From NCBI GenBank assembly GCA_009841265.1, contig VXMB01000009.1:1161911-1225910 (forward strand): a DNA stretch of 64,000 nucleotides, in the 5' to 3' direction. The position numbers and the translations under genes are program-made. Shown in pieces: positions 8,302 to 17,994 of the stretch; position 1 is the stretch's first letter, and the number at the start of each line of letters is the position of its first letter. Source of the stretch: Gemmatimonadota bacterium. GTDB taxonomy: Bacteria; JAAXHH01. The notes under the pieces were generated by a model. That model was not told the DNA's origin and did not search any database. It was given only the letters and a program-made list of their open reading frames with translations.

Positions 8302-10380
8302 CTAATTGAATGGGCCGCATTCGATGATGCATCGTTCACCGGAATTGACCCAGTGGCCCGGTGCCGGAATCTGGCGCCGGACGTAGCCCGTGCCGACGAT
8401 GGTTGCTTCGATGCCCATTTCGGCCAGGGTCTTGACCGCTTCCCGTACGCTCATGCCGATCACGGACGGCAGCGCGACCCGGGGCCGTTCCGCCCCGGTG
8501 AGGGTACCGGGGCGCTCGATTTCCCAACGGCCGTCGAGCGGAAGCGGGTCCCGGGGCATCCGTCCTCTGAAGCCCGGACCGGACCAGTCGGATATTTCGG
8601 GTTGACGGTCCGAAGCGGTATTCGGTTCGATGGAGGCCAGGTGCAACGGAAGGCCATCGTCGGATTCGGGAATCGACTCCACCGGGCCGTCCGGCATATG
8701 GACGAGACGGCGAACGAACTTGTTAAAGACGGGCGCGGCCACTGATCCACCGTAGAAACCGCGCTTCTTCGGTTCGTCGATCATGACCAGTACGACGATT
8801 TCCGGATCCGACGCGGGAAACATGCCGACGAACGACGACCGGTAGTTCCGGGTGTATCCCCTGCCGTCCTCACGCGCCTTCCAGGCCGTGCCGGTCTTCC
8901 CGGCGACCTTGAATCCGGGAACCGCGGCCTTCGTCCCCGTGCCCCGGTCCACCACTCCGGTGAATACGTCCAGCAGGATTTCCGCGGTCTGCGGCTTCAT
9001 CACTCTGCGAACGACGGATTTCGGAACGGACACCACTGTACCGTCGTTTCGCGTGATGGACCTGATGATCCGGGGTTGCAGGAGCTGCCCCCCGTTGGCC
9101 ACCGCGCAATAGGCGGCCGCCAATTGCACCCCGGTAACGGAAACCCCGTAGCCGATGGACATGGTGGGCAGCGTCGACCTGGACCACCTGGCCGGTTTGT
9201 GCAGGATCCCATTGACCTCGCCCGGCAGCGCAACGCCCGTCTTCATGCCGAAACCGAATGACCGGGTGTATTCATAAAAGGTCTTCTCGCCGAGCTCCAG
9301 GGCGATTTTCACGGTACCGACGTTACTGGAATGCTCGAAGACCTCCCTCACGGACAGCTCATTGAAGACGTCGTGGTCCGAAATCGTCTGGGTACCTATT
9401 TCGATCCGCCCTCCGCTCGTATCGATCCGGTCTTCGAGCGAGAACGCGCCGGTCTCCAGGGCCGCGGTCGCGGCGACGATCTTGAACGTCGAACCGGGCT
9501 CGTAGGTGTCTACAACGGATCTGATCTTCTGGGCTTCGAATGGGAATCGGCCCGGCGTGTTGGGATCGAAGTCCGGCGAACTGGCCATGGCCAGTATGTC
9601 GCCGTTCCCCGGATCCAACATGATGACCATGCCGCCAAGTGCTTCGTGCCTTGCTATCGCCTCTTCGAGCACCGATTCCGCGGCGACCTGGGCCGCTATA
9701 TCGATCGTCAGGACGACGTCGGCGCCATTCTCCGCCGACTTCTGGTAGTCATCCAGCCACGTATAGGCCCGCCGCTGGGCATCGATCTGGACTACGCTGT
9801 ACCCTTCTATACCGGACAGCAACCGGTTATGTTCCATTTCGAATCCGGCCTGTCCGGAACCGTCGACGCTGAAACCCAGGACCTGGCCGGCGGCGGTCCG
9901 GTAGGGATAGACCCGCCGCGCCTCCTTTTCCGTGCGGATATAGGGTTCGAAACGGGGGTAGGTGGACAGCCCCCTGATCCGTTCGCTGGTCTCCGGATTC
10001 ACCCATCGTACCAGGTACCGGAAGTCGGAGGATCCGGAAATCCGGTCCACGATATGCCGGGGATCTTCGCCGGTGATCTGGGAGAGTTGTACGGCCAGGT
10101 TGCCGACGTCGGCGCTATTGAGCCGGTCCCTGTCAAGATCCTGGATGCCGAAGGAGTCGAACTCGACGCTCAGCGCCAGCGTGTTCCCGTTTCGATCGAA
10201 GATACGGCCCCGGCGGGGATCGATGGTGACGACCCTGTGCTGCTGATCACGCGCTCGCTGCCTGTAGGTCTCGCCGTCGCGAATCTGTATCAGGGCGATT
10301 CGATATCCAAGACCTGCACACAGCAACATACCGATCGCGAAGAGGAGGGTCAGTCTGCGCATACAGGATTTCGCGACCAT
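8302..10380 (-). CDS. ftsI: Division transpeptidase FtsI (class B PBP) with C-terminal PASTA domain
   Basis: This penicillin-binding protein cross-links septal peptidoglycan. One membrane anchor (about 10-30) precedes a PBP dimerisation domain (about 50-210, with the DPRRGRIFDRNG start). The transpeptidase domain has the active-site motifs STFK (Ser297), SSN (351-353) and KTGT (495-498). Residues about 632-690 match a PASTA domain (PSVIGMSVREAVKTLAEMGI). That addition is common in Gram-positive SpoVD/PBP2x-type proteins and absent from proteobacterial FtsI. A well-placed GAGGAA precedes the ATG, 12 bases after ftsL. Total length is 692 residues, long because of the PASTA tail. Confidence 0.95.
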   Translation of the reverse strand: MVAKSCMRRLTLLFAIGMLLCAGLGYRIALIQIRDGETYRQRARDQQHRVVTIDPRRGRIFDRNGNTLALSVEFDSFGIQDLDRDRLNSADVGNLAVQLSQITGEDPRHIVDRISGSSDFRYLVRWVNPETSERIRGLSTYPRFEPYIRTEKEARRVYPYRTAAGQVLGFSVDGSGQAGFEMEHNRLLSGIEGYSVVQIDAQRRAYTWLDDYQKSAENGADVVLTIDIAAQVAAESVLEEAIARHEALGGMVIMLDPGNGDILAMASSPDFDPNTPGRFPFEAQKIRSVVDTYEPGSTFKIVAATAALETGAFSLEDRIDTSGGRIEIGTQTISDHDVFNELSVREVFEHSSNVGTVKIALELGEKTFYEYTRSFGFGMKTGVALPGEVNGILHKPARWSRSTLPTMSIGYGVSVTGVQLAAAYCAVANGGQLLQPRIIRSITRNDGTVVSVPKSVVRRVMKPQTAEILLDVFTGVVDRGTGTKAAVPGFKVAGKTGTAWKAREDGRGYTRNYRSSFVGMFPASDPEIVVLVMIDEPKKRGFYGGSVAAPVFNKFVRRLVHMPDGPVESIPESDDGLPLHLASIEPNTASDRQPEISDWSGPGFRGRMPRDPLPLDGRWEIERPGTLTGAERPRVALPSVIGMSVREAVKTLAEMGIEATIVGTGYVRRQIPAPGHWVNSGERCIIECGPFN

Positions 10381-10392
10381 ATCGGGTGTTCC

Positions 10393-10815
10393 TCATCGGG
10401 AAACCACTCGAGCCGTTCGGAACGAGGCGAGGATCAATGCGTCTTCCGAAGGTGCTCCCGCGATCGCCCTTACATCGGGCTCGGTGCCGGCCAATACCAC
10501 GGCCGTGTCCACCGCGTCCATGACCACGACCTGTCCGACCGCCGCGTGTTCCAGTTCGAAACGATGCATGGCCACGGTTTCGTTCCGGAGATGTTCCGCG
10601 AGCCGAACGATCCGCACGTGCAGGTAGGCGCTTTTCTTTTCCATCGCCTCCTTCTGGTGCTCCAGTTGAAGGATCTCCCGCTTCAGCGTCCTGGTTACAT
10701 CCTGGTGCCAGATGTAGAACATGCTCAGCGACGTGACGAGCGCGATCATACCGATCCAGCTGAACAACTGTCCCATGTACGGATGGTCGCTGCAGAATCT
10801 GAAAGCGGATTTCAT
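10393..10815 (-). CDS. ftsL: Cell division protein FtsL
   Basis: A small 140-residue bitopic protein lies between rsmH and ftsI, the standard place of ftsL. It has a short cytoplasmic start, one membrane segment (LFSWIGMIALVTSLSMFYIW, about 15-34) and then a heptad-rich coiled coil (about 38-75, TLKREILQLEHQKEAMEKK). FtsL pairs with FtsB/DivIC and FtsQ to activate FtsW-FtsI. Sequence conservation in this family is poor, so the call rests on topology and position. A longer C-terminal tail than in E. coli is present, function unknown. Confidence 0.85.
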   Translation of the reverse strand: MKSAFRFCSDHPYMGQLFSWIGMIALVTSLSMFYIWHQDVTRTLKREILQLEHQKEAMEKKSAYLHVRIVRLAEHLRNETVAMHRFELEHAAVGQVVVMDAVDTAVVLAGTEPDVRAIAGAPSEDALILASFRTARVVSR

Positions 10816-10850
10816 GTCGGCTTCTCCGGTCGAAATAGGTGGTGCGTATT

Positions 10851-11840
10851 TCAGCGTGCGGTTTGATCGTCGGGCAAGCGTTCGATCATACGAAACCTGG
10901 CGCTTCGGGCCCGCGGGTTTGTCGTGACCTCTTCCCGTGAAGCCACGACGGCCCGCCTGGTGTGCAGCACGGCGACGCGCTCGTGCCGGCACACGCATTG
11001 CGGAATACCCGGCGGGCAGATGCAATCCGAAGCCCAGGTTTCGAACGTACGCTTGACCATGCGGTCCTCTAACGAATGATAGGATATGACTCCGAAACGA
11101 CCCCGGCCGCTCAACAGCGGCAGCAGGTTGTCCAATGCCGTTCTCAATCTGTCCAGCTCCTGGTTCACGGCGATGCGCAGTGCCTGGAACACCCGGGCGC
11201 AGGACTTGACCGCCCATCTGCTGCGGACCGCCGACCTGATCGTCTCTGCCAGCCCGGTGGTGGAGGTCAGCGGTGACTTCGCGCGGTTCCTGACAATCGC
11301 GTTCGCGACGCTGCGGGCCTGACGTTCCTCGCCGTACTCCCCGATGATCCGTTCGATTTCGTCCCGGGAACCCCCGTTGACGATATCGGCTGCCGTCAGC
11401 GCCCCGCCCCGGTCCATGCGCATATCGAGCGGACCTTCGGACTGGAAGGAGAAACCGCGGCCGGGCGTATCGATCTGGTACGAAGACACGCCCAGGTCCA
11501 GCAACAGTCCGTCCACCCGCGAGATGCGTTTCGCTTCCAGCACGGACGCCAGTTCCGTAAAGTCACGATGCATGATTTCCACGCGAGGGGTTCCGCCGCC
11601 CGCAAGCCTGGCCCTGGACACGTGGACCGCTTCGAGGTCTTTGTCCAGCCCGATCAGCCGGCCGGATTCATCAAGCCTGTCCATGATTGCGCGCGCGTGA
11701 CCGCCTCCTCCTATGGTTCCGTCCACGTATGTGCCCGAACTGTTCCAGACGATCATATCGGCTATTTCCCCGGCAAGAACGGGAACATGGATGTACGAAT
11801 CTGCCAGACCCATGACTATTCCGCTGCTGCGTTTGCCCAT
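10851..11840 (-). CDS. rsmH: 16S rRNA (cytosine-1402-N4) methyltransferase RsmH
   Basis: RsmH (MraW) methylates N4 of C1402 in 16S rRNA using S-adenosylmethionine. The family start HVPVL, the SAM loop YVDGTIGGGGHARAI, the LLLDLGVSSYQ motif and the SYHSLEDRMVKRTF motif are all present. The Cys-rich loop CICPPGIPQCVC near the C-terminus is also usual. I chose the ATG at 11840 (329 residues). A TTG at 11849 and an ATG at 11813 (MGLADSYIHVPVL) are alternatives. It follows mraZ by about 13 bases. Confidence 0.95.
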   Translation of the reverse strand: MGKRSSGIVMGLADSYIHVPVLAGEIADMIVWNSSGTYVDGTIGGGGHARAIMDRLDESGRLIGLDKDLEAVHVSRARLAGGGTPRVEIMHRDFTELASVLEAKRISRVDGLLLDLGVSSYQIDTPGRGFSFQSEGPLDMRMDRGGALTAADIVNGGSRDEIERIIGEYGEERQARSVANAIVRNRAKSPLTSTTGLAETIRSAVRSRWAVKSCARVFQALRIAVNQELDRLRTALDNLLPLLSGRGRFGVISYHSLEDRMVKRTFETWASDCICPPGIPQCVCRHERVAVLHTRRAVVASREEVTTNPRARSARFRMIERLPDDQTAR

Positions 11841-11853
11841 GGGCTTCAAATGA

Positions 11854-12294
11854 TCAGACGAACAGGGATTCCGCGATTTCTTCGTAGGTGTGTCCCGATT
11901 CGTCCATCACCTTCTTGTATTCCTTCGGACTCCAGATTTCAAAGTGGTCGAGCGTACCGACGATCAGCACTTCGGTTTCGATGCCGGCGCGTTCGATCAG
12001 TTGCCGGGGAAGCGCGATGCGCCCCTGCTTGTCCATGGATACCGCCACGGCCTCCGACGAGAGCATCCTGATGAACACCCGCGTGTTCTGCCGCGTGATG
12101 GGCAGTTCGCGCAGTCGGGTGTCGATCTGTTCCCACTCGTCGATCGGATATACGAAAAGGCATCCGTCGAGTCCCCGCGTGATGATCAGCGTATCGTCCT
12201 CGTCGGTCCGGATATGCTTCCGAAACTTCACAGGGACATTCACCCGTCCTTTGTGATCCACGGTGTGCGTGTATGATCCCAGGAAGTTGACCAT
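11854..12294 (-). CDS. mraZ: Transcriptional regulator MraZ
   Basis: MraZ is a dodecameric DNA-binding protein with two SpoVT/AbrB-like half-domains, here at about 5-55 (SYTHTVDHKGRVNVPVKFR) and 78-125 (VSMDKQGRIALPRQL). In E. coli it represses its own dcw promoter by binding repeated TGGG boxes. The 146-residue length is normal. An AAGGAG ribosome site lies seven bases before the ATG. Three GTGGG boxes with 10-bp spacing lie about 100 bp upstream, which fits autoregulation of this cluster. Confidence 0.95.
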   Translation of the reverse strand: MVNFLGSYTHTVDHKGRVNVPVKFRKHIRTDEDDTLIITRGLDGCLFVYPIDEWEQIDTRLRELPITRQNTRVFIRMLSSEAVAVSMDKQGRIALPRQLIERAGIETEVLIVGTLDHFEIWSPKEYKKVMDESGHTYEEIAESLFV

Positions 12295-12390
12295 CCGTCA
12301 TCTCCTTGAAATACAAAGGAGTAAACACCCTAACGTGAGGTGATCATTTAAGAACACTATACAAGTGTTTGGCAGTTAAGATGTTCGGTG

Positions 12391-12418
12391 ACCCACTTTG
12401 TCCCACTTTTACCCACTA
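12391..12418 (-). promoter_or_regulatory. Probable MraZ operator (three GTGGG boxes)
   Basis: On the minus strand AGTGGG occurs three times with an exact 10-base period, just downstream of the promoter elements. E. coli MraZ binds TGGG direct repeats spaced about one helical turn between promoter and gene. Order, spacing and position match, so this is probably the autoregulatory site of the dcw cluster. Confidence 0.8.
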
Positions 12419-12446
12419 TACTACATTGTGCCCCCCATATTGTCAA
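12418..12446 (-). promoter_or_regulatory. Probable promoter of the mraZ-led dcw cluster
   Basis: A perfect TTGACA (12446-12441) is followed after 17 bases by TAGTAT (12423-12418). TATAGT three bases further on is an alternative -10 but with a long spacer. The predicted start falls inside the GTGGG boxes, leaving an untranslated leader of about 110 bases. Confidence 0.65.
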
Positions 12447-12612
12447 AAAAAAATCGGACTTACATCGGTTTTCTTTACCTTTGGATAAGGAAAACTCCGT
12501 AACTCCATGTGCACAAAAGACTATATATATGTTGATACACATCATATGTTGACACCATATGCCACGAAATACCTTCGAAATGACACTACATGGCGCCAGA
12601 AACGCAGAAAGG

Positions 12613-12644
12613 GCGTAGCGGCTCGGATATACCGGCCGCTGCGC
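12613..12644 (-). terminator. Candidate terminator of the rpmE-proC transcript
   Basis: A 10-bp GC-rich stem with one mismatch (GCGTAGCGGC against GCCGCTGCGC on the plus strand) encloses a 12-base loop. On the minus strand it is followed by a weak T-rich stretch. Position after proC and before the mraZ promoter is right, but the poor T tract leaves it uncertain. Confidence 0.35.
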
Positions 12645-12726
12645 GGGTTACGCAATCCTGTACGTTGAAAAAAGTTGAAAAAAAACCGGAGGGCTTACTG
12701 AATCGGTGCGTTGTACGGCAGGTGGG

Positions 12727-13545
12727 CTACTTACCGTCCCGGAGTTCCCGCGATCGCTGGGTGGCGGTTTCGACCGCGCTGATCAGCATGCTGCGCAATC
12801 CGCGGATTTCCAGGTCGTGGACCGCCGCGATGGTGGTGCCGCCCGGCGTCAGGACCTGGTCGCGCAGCACCGCGGGATGCTTGCCGGTCTCCTGGATCAG
12901 CCGCGCGGCGCCGAGCACGGTCTGGGCCGCGAGATCCAGGGCGACGTCCCTGGGCAGGCCCATTTTCACGCCGCCGTCGGACAGCGCTTCGATGACCATA
13001 TAGATGTAGGCGGGGCCGCTGCCGCTGAGCCCGGTTACGGCGTCCAGCAGATGTTCGTTCACGAACACGACCCGTCCCACGGCCTGGAAGATCCGGGCGG
13101 CCATCTGCTTGTGTTCTTCTCCGGCGAACCTGCCCGGTGAAATGGCGGCGGCTCCTTCGTCCACCAGCGAGGCGATGTTCGGCATCACGCGCACGACGGG
13201 ATTCTCGGTGCGTATCATTTCGGTGATGCCGGAAGTCGTCACCCCCGCCGCGATCGTGATCAGCAGCTGGTCGGGACGCAGAAGGTCACGCACCTGGTCC
13301 GCCACGCGCTCGATGGCCTGCGGCTTGAGGCAGATCATGACGATATCCGCTTCAAGTACCGCTTCCCGGTTGTCGGTGGTCCACCGTACTTCCCACTGAT
13401 CCGCCAGGTCCTTCAGATAGTCGGACCGCAGACCGGTAATCACGATCTGGTCCGGGGGAACGAGATTCGCTCTGCGTATGCCGCCAAGCAGGCAGGATCC
13501 CATGTTTCCTGTTCCGAGTATCATGAGGCGATGGTTATTGAGCAT
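12727..13545 (-). CDS. proC: Pyrroline-5-carboxylate reductase ProC
   Basis: ProC reduces 1-pyrroline-5-carboxylate to proline with NAD(P)H. The N-terminal Rossmann loop is ILGTGNMGSCLLGG (9-22). The dimerisation domain carries the family signature near the C-terminus (LTPGGTTIAAVHDLE) and the LSGSGPAYIYMV segment. The ATG at 13545 gives 272 residues, the usual size. It is the last gene of a minus-strand group rpmE-prfA-prmC-proC. Confidence 0.93.
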   Translation of the reverse strand: MLNNHRLMILGTGNMGSCLLGGIRRANLVPPDQIVITGLRSDYLKDLADQWEVRWTTDNREAVLEADIVMICLKPQAIERVADQVRDLLRPDQLLITIAAGVTTSGITEMIRTENPVVRVMPNIASLVDEGAAAISPGRFAGEEHKQMAARIFQAVGRVVFVNEHLLDAVTGLSGSGPAYIYMVIEALSDGGVKMGLPRDVALDLAAQTVLGAARLIQETGKHPAVLRDQVLTPGGTTIAAVHDLEIRGLRSMLISAVETATQRSRELRDGK

Positions 13546-13574
13546 TTTGCACCTTCCGGTCGGTGATGCCGGGG

Positions 13575-14507
13575 TTATCCGACGTATATGGCGGACACGA
13601 TGCGGTCCAGGCCATTGTAATCCTTCACGATCTCCACGTTTCCATAGGCGCGGCGTTCCGCCATCAAGCGGGCCACCGCGGCGGACTGCTCCGCGCCGAT
13701 CTCCAGGGCGATCATCCCGCCTGCGTTCAGATAACACGGGGCCTGATCGATGAGTTCGCGATGGTAATCCAGACCGCCTTCGCCGCCGTGAAGCGCCAGC
13801 CGGGGTTCGTACCCGCGAACCTCCTCCGGCAGGCCGTCCATTTCCCGGGAAGCGACGTAGGGCGGATTGGCCACGATCAGGTCCAGGGCGTGCGGTCCAC
13901 GCGCATCGAGCGGCGACAGCATCGAACCGTGCATAAAGGTGATCCGTCTGTGGCGGTCCCCCAGGAGATGGTCGGCATTCCTGCGCGCGACCTCCAGGGC
14001 CCCCGGGGAAACATCCGTAGCGTATCCCTGTGCGAACGGGCATTCCAGGGCGAGCGTGACCGCCAGGACGCCCGAGCCCGTGCCGATGTCCGCGAATCGC
14101 ACGTCCGGACTTCCGGCCCGTTCGCGGTGCACCCCATCCAGGCAGGGGCGCACGTGGTCGACGAGCCGTTCGGTCTCGGGCCGGGGGATCAGCACGGCGG
14201 GCGAAACCTCGAACTCGCGACCGTAGAATTCCGTACGGCCCGTGAGATACTGGACCGGCTCCCCGCGCATTCTCCGGTCGACCAGCGCCGAAAACCGCGA
14301 AGATTCCAGCGGGTCGAGCCGCCGGTCGTGATCCAGGTACAGCTCGAGTCGGCTCGACGCACAAACCTCGCCGAGCAGCAGTTCCGATTCGACACGGCTG
14401 ACGTGACCCACCGGGCTGACGTGACCCGGCCGTCCGTCCAGCTTCCGGGTCGCCCAGTCAACCGCCTGGAGCACGGTCGTCGCGGTGGGACATTCGAATT
14501 CGTTCAT
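13575..14507 (-). CDS. prmC: Release-factor glutamine methyltransferase PrmC
   Basis: PrmC (HemK) methylates the glutamine of the GGQ motif in release factors RF1 and RF2. An N-terminal helical domain leads to the SAM loop DIGTGSGVLAVTLAL and the catalytic NPPY motif (IVANPPYVASREM). The gene follows prfA, whose product is its substrate, a common arrangement. An inserted GHVSPVGHVSR stretch at about residues 28-38 comes from a short tandem duplication and is not part of the usual fold. Length is 310 residues. Confidence 0.94.
   Translation of the reverse strand: MNEFECPTATTVLQAVDWATRKLDGRPGHVSPVGHVSRVESELLLGEVCASSRLELYLDHDRRLDPLESSRFSALVDRRMRGEPVQYLTGRTEFYGREFEVSPAVLIPRPETERLVDHVRPCLDGVHRERAGSPDVRFADIGTGSGVLAVTLALECPFAQGYATDVSPGALEVARRNADHLLGDRHRRITFMHGSMLSPLDARGPHALDLIVANPPYVASREMDGLPEEVRGYEPRLALHGGEGGLDYHRELIDQAPCYLNAGGMIALEIGAEQSAAVARLMAERRAYGNVEIVKDYNGLDRIVSAIYVG
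14398..14434. repeat. 18-bp tandem duplication inside prmC
   Basis: The motif GGCTGACGTGACCC occurs twice with an 18-base period. On the minus strand it encodes the repeated GHVS in the N-terminal domain of PrmC. It is in frame and so harmless to translation. Confidence 0.8.
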
Positions 14508-14529
14508 GGTTCACATCCGGTGGCCTGCG

Positions 14530-15612
<1,083 letters not shown>

Positions 15613-15707
15613 GGAGGCATGGAATAGGAAAGGGGAGCGGCACAACCGAAGGACGTGGCAAGCCGGGCCATCGCGCCTGGAAGGAACGGGCGACTTCGGC
15701 CTGAGGA

Positions 15708-15911
15708 TTACTCGTTTATTCCGTACTTCCTGTTGAAGCGTTCCACGCGGCCCGCACTGTCGACCATCTTCTGCTTCCCGGTATAGAAGGGATGGCACGC
15801 CGAACAGATCTCCACGTGGATCGTGTCGATCGTCGATCGTGTCTGGAACGTATTGCCACAGGCGCAGGATACCGTGATTTCTTTGTATTCCGGGTGAATA
15901 CCGCTCTTCAT
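15708..15911 (-). CDS. rpmE: 50S ribosomal protein L31 (zinc-binding form)
   Basis: This 67-residue ribosomal protein begins MKSGIHPEY and ends in the conserved [11 protein letters not shown] segment. The paired cysteines of CACG and CSAC identify the zinc-holding C+ form rather than the zinc-free YkgM type. AAGGAG lies eight bases before the ATG. It is first in the group with prfA, prmC and proC, behind a near-consensus promoter. Confidence 0.97.
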   Translation of the reverse strand: MKSGIHPEYKEITVSCACGNTFQTRSTIDTIHVEICSACHPFYTGKQKMVDSAGRVERFNRKYGINE

Positions 15912-15984
15912 CGGGCTTACTCCTTGAGGTCATCGCTATGAAAACAGCACAGCCGGTCCGCTTGTCGGTCGAAGCGCGCAGGCA

Positions 15985-16013
15985 ATAATAGGCGAAGCGG
16001 CAAGGACTGTCAA
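15985..16013 (-). promoter_or_regulatory. Strong promoter of the rpmE-prfA-prmC-proC group
   Basis: TTGACA (16013-16008), a 17-base spacer and TATTAT (15990-15985) form a near-perfect vegetative promoter on the minus strand. The leader to rpmE would be about 65-70 bases. Confidence 0.8.
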
Positions 16014-16055
16014 GCTTCTTTTGCCCCCCAGCCGGCCCGCCTCGGGACAAAGGAG

Positions 16056-16084
16056 TTGCCGACGAATGGCCGGTCCTTTATATT
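16056..16084 (+). promoter_or_regulatory. Probable promoter of the PpiD-like gene
   Basis: TTGCCG (16056-16061), a 17-base spacer and TATATT (16079-16084) face away from the rpmE promoter. They lie about 75 bases before the start codon. Confidence 0.55.
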
Positions 16085-16160
16085 TACGTGTCTTTTTCAG
16101 CATCGTCCGGAATCATGCGGCCGGCTTGGACGCCGCAAGTCCGTAAGGAGCACTTGCAAG

Positions 16161-17990
16161 ATGGCCTTGATGAAACTGTTGAGAGAACGAACCCACGTCG
16201 TCATGATCATCCTGGTGATCGCGTTTGTGGGACTGATCGGCCTGGAATGGGGCGCAGACATGACCGGCCGTGGCCCGGGCGGGCAGAATGCCGTGGGTTC
16301 GATTAACGGAGAATCGGTATCCTACGAGGAAATGCGGTTTGAAGTGGAACGCCAGCAGGAAATCGACCGCCAGCAGCAGGGCGGCAGCGTGGACGAATTC
16401 CGGCGCCGCGAAATCATCAACGAAGTATGGGACCGGCGGGTAAACCTCACGTTGCTCCAACAGCGCATCGGTCAGCAGGACATCAGCGTAACCGACGCCG
16501 AAATTCTGGAGGCGATCCGCACGAATCCGCCGGAGTACATCAGGCAGGAGGAAATGTTCCAGACGGACGGCGAATTCGACCAGACCAAGTACCTCCAGGC
16601 GCTGAACGATCCGGCGGTCGAAGGCTGGACGTTTCTCGAAGACCAGTACCGCATGCTGCTGCCCAGGCAGAAGCTCGTCAGCCGCGTGGTATCTGGCGCC
16701 CGCGTAACGGACCTGGAAGTCAGGCAGGCCTTCGTGAACCAGAACGAGCGGCTTACGGCCAGATACCTCCTGTTCGATCCGGAAGACCAGGCCGTGGAAC
16801 CGGAATCGATCACCGATGAAGATATCGCCGCGTACTATTCGGAGCATCCCGAAGCGTTCCTTGAGGACGACCGGGTTTCACTCTCCTACGTCATGATTCC
16901 GAAGCAACCGAGCGTGGCCGACTCCCAGCGTGTCGAACGACAGATCGACGAGCTTTACGACCAGCTTGTCGACGGCGCCGATTTCGAAACCCTGGCCAGG
17001 GACTTCTCCGAGGACACCTCCAACGCTTCCGAGGGAGGAAACCTGGGCTTCTTCGGCCGAAACGACATGGTCCCGGCATTCGAAACGGCCGCCTTTGAAA
17101 CGCCGCCCGGCTCCATTTCGAATCCCGTGAAGACGGAGTATGGCTGGCACATCATCAAGGTGGAAGAGACCGCGGTCCGGGACGGCGAGGAACAGGTCCT
17201 CGCGCGCCATATACTCCTGAGGACCATGACCGGACAGCAGACCCTGGGCGCGCTGAACGATTTGGCGAGACAGCTTCAGGCCCGGGCCGTCGAAAGCGGT
17301 CTGGAGGAAGCGGTCCGTTCGGCCGGCGCCATGCCGGATTCCTTCCAGGTCGAATCCACCGGGTTTTTCGCCGACCGCCCCGACGGGTTCATCCCCGGCA
17401 TCGGGTACCTGGTCGGCGCGTCGTCTTTCGCCTTCGCATCCGAGCCCGGTGAAATCGGAGAGGTACTGGAGAGCACCAGCGGTTTCTACGTCCTGGAAAA
17501 CGCAGGTGAAAAACCGGCGGGCGTGCTGCCCCTCGAGGAAGTGGAACTGCGCATCCGATCGATCCTCGTGCGGAACGGGAAAATGGAACAGGCCAGGCTC
17601 CGCGGCGAAGAGGTCCGGGCGGGCCTCGCCGGCGGCAACCTGGATGCGTTAAGCGGTGAAATGGCAGACCGGGTCGCCACCACGGATCCCATAACGCGGC
17701 AGCAGGCCTTCATCCCTCGAATCGGGCAGGATCTGAATTTCATCAGGGGGGCCTTCCAGTTGTCGGAGACCGGCGAGCTCAGCGAAGTCGTCGAAGGGGA
17801 ACGGGGCTACTACCTCATCCAGTTGGTGGAAAGGGAACCGGTTGATGAAACGACCTACGAGATGGTGAGGGAGACCCTGAAACGGCAGTTGCTGATCCAG
17901 AAGCAGAATCAACTTTACCAGGAGTGGCTTACCAGGCTGCGTGAAGACGCCGTAATCGAGAACAACCTGAGGGATTTCTTCGCCATATAG
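16161..17990 (+). CDS. PpiD/SurA-like peptidyl-prolyl isomerase chaperone, membrane-anchored
   Basis: The 609-residue protein starts at ATG 16161 with TAAGGAG ten bases upstream. One membrane segment (about 12-29) anchors a large periplasmic part made of a SurA_N-like helical chaperone region (about 45-230), a parvulin rotamase domain (about 235-340, with GGNLGFFGRNDMVPAFE and GWHIIKVEE) and a long C-terminal region. PpiD folds outer-membrane and secreted proteins at the inner membrane in E. coli. The anchor plus parvulin layout fits PpiD better than the soluble SurA. It is transcribed alone and converges on the phosphomutase gene with a four-base gap. Confidence 0.85.
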   Translation: MALMKLLRERTHVVMIILVIAFVGLIGLEWGADMTGRGPGGQNAVGSINGESVSYEEMRFEVERQQEIDRQQQGGSVDEFRRREIINEVWDRRVNLTLLQQRIGQQDISVTDAEILEAIRTNPPEYIRQEEMFQTDGEFDQTKYLQALNDPAVEGWTFLEDQYRMLLPRQKLVSRVVSGARVTDLEVRQAFVNQNERLTARYLLFDPEDQAVEPESITDEDIAAYYSEHPEAFLEDDRVSLSYVMIPKQPSVADSQRVERQIDELYDQLVDGADFETLARDFSEDTSNASEGGNLGFFGRNDMVPAFETAAFETPPGSISNPVKTEYGWHIIKVEETAVRDGEEQVLARHILLRTMTGQQTLGALNDLARQLQARAVESGLEEAVRSAGAMPDSFQVESTGFFADRPDGFIPGIGYLVGASSFAFASEPGEIGEVLESTSGFYVLENAGEKPAGVLPLEEVELRIRSILVRNGKMEQARLRGEEVRAGLAGGNLDALSGEMADRVATTDPITRQQAFIPRIGQDLNFIRGAFQLSETGELSEVVEGERGYYLIQLVEREPVDETTYEMVRETLKRQLLIQKQNQLYQEWLTRLREDAVIENNLRDFFAI

Positions 17991-17994
17991 CACG

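Larger units (their letters stand above)
12295..12726. other. AT-rich intergenic region between proC and mraZ
   Basis: This gene-free stretch of about 430 bases is much richer in A/T than its surroundings. From right to left it holds an eight-T run after the proC stop, an imperfect hairpin at 12613-12644, the mraZ promoter, the three-box operator and the mraZ leader. I see no convincing protein or stable RNA gene in it. Confidence 0.7.

Noticed and set aside
12357..12545. A 62-residue frame in the proC-mraZ intergenic region
   Set aside because: It overlaps the mraZ promoter and operator, has no ribosome site and shows no recognisable sequence features.
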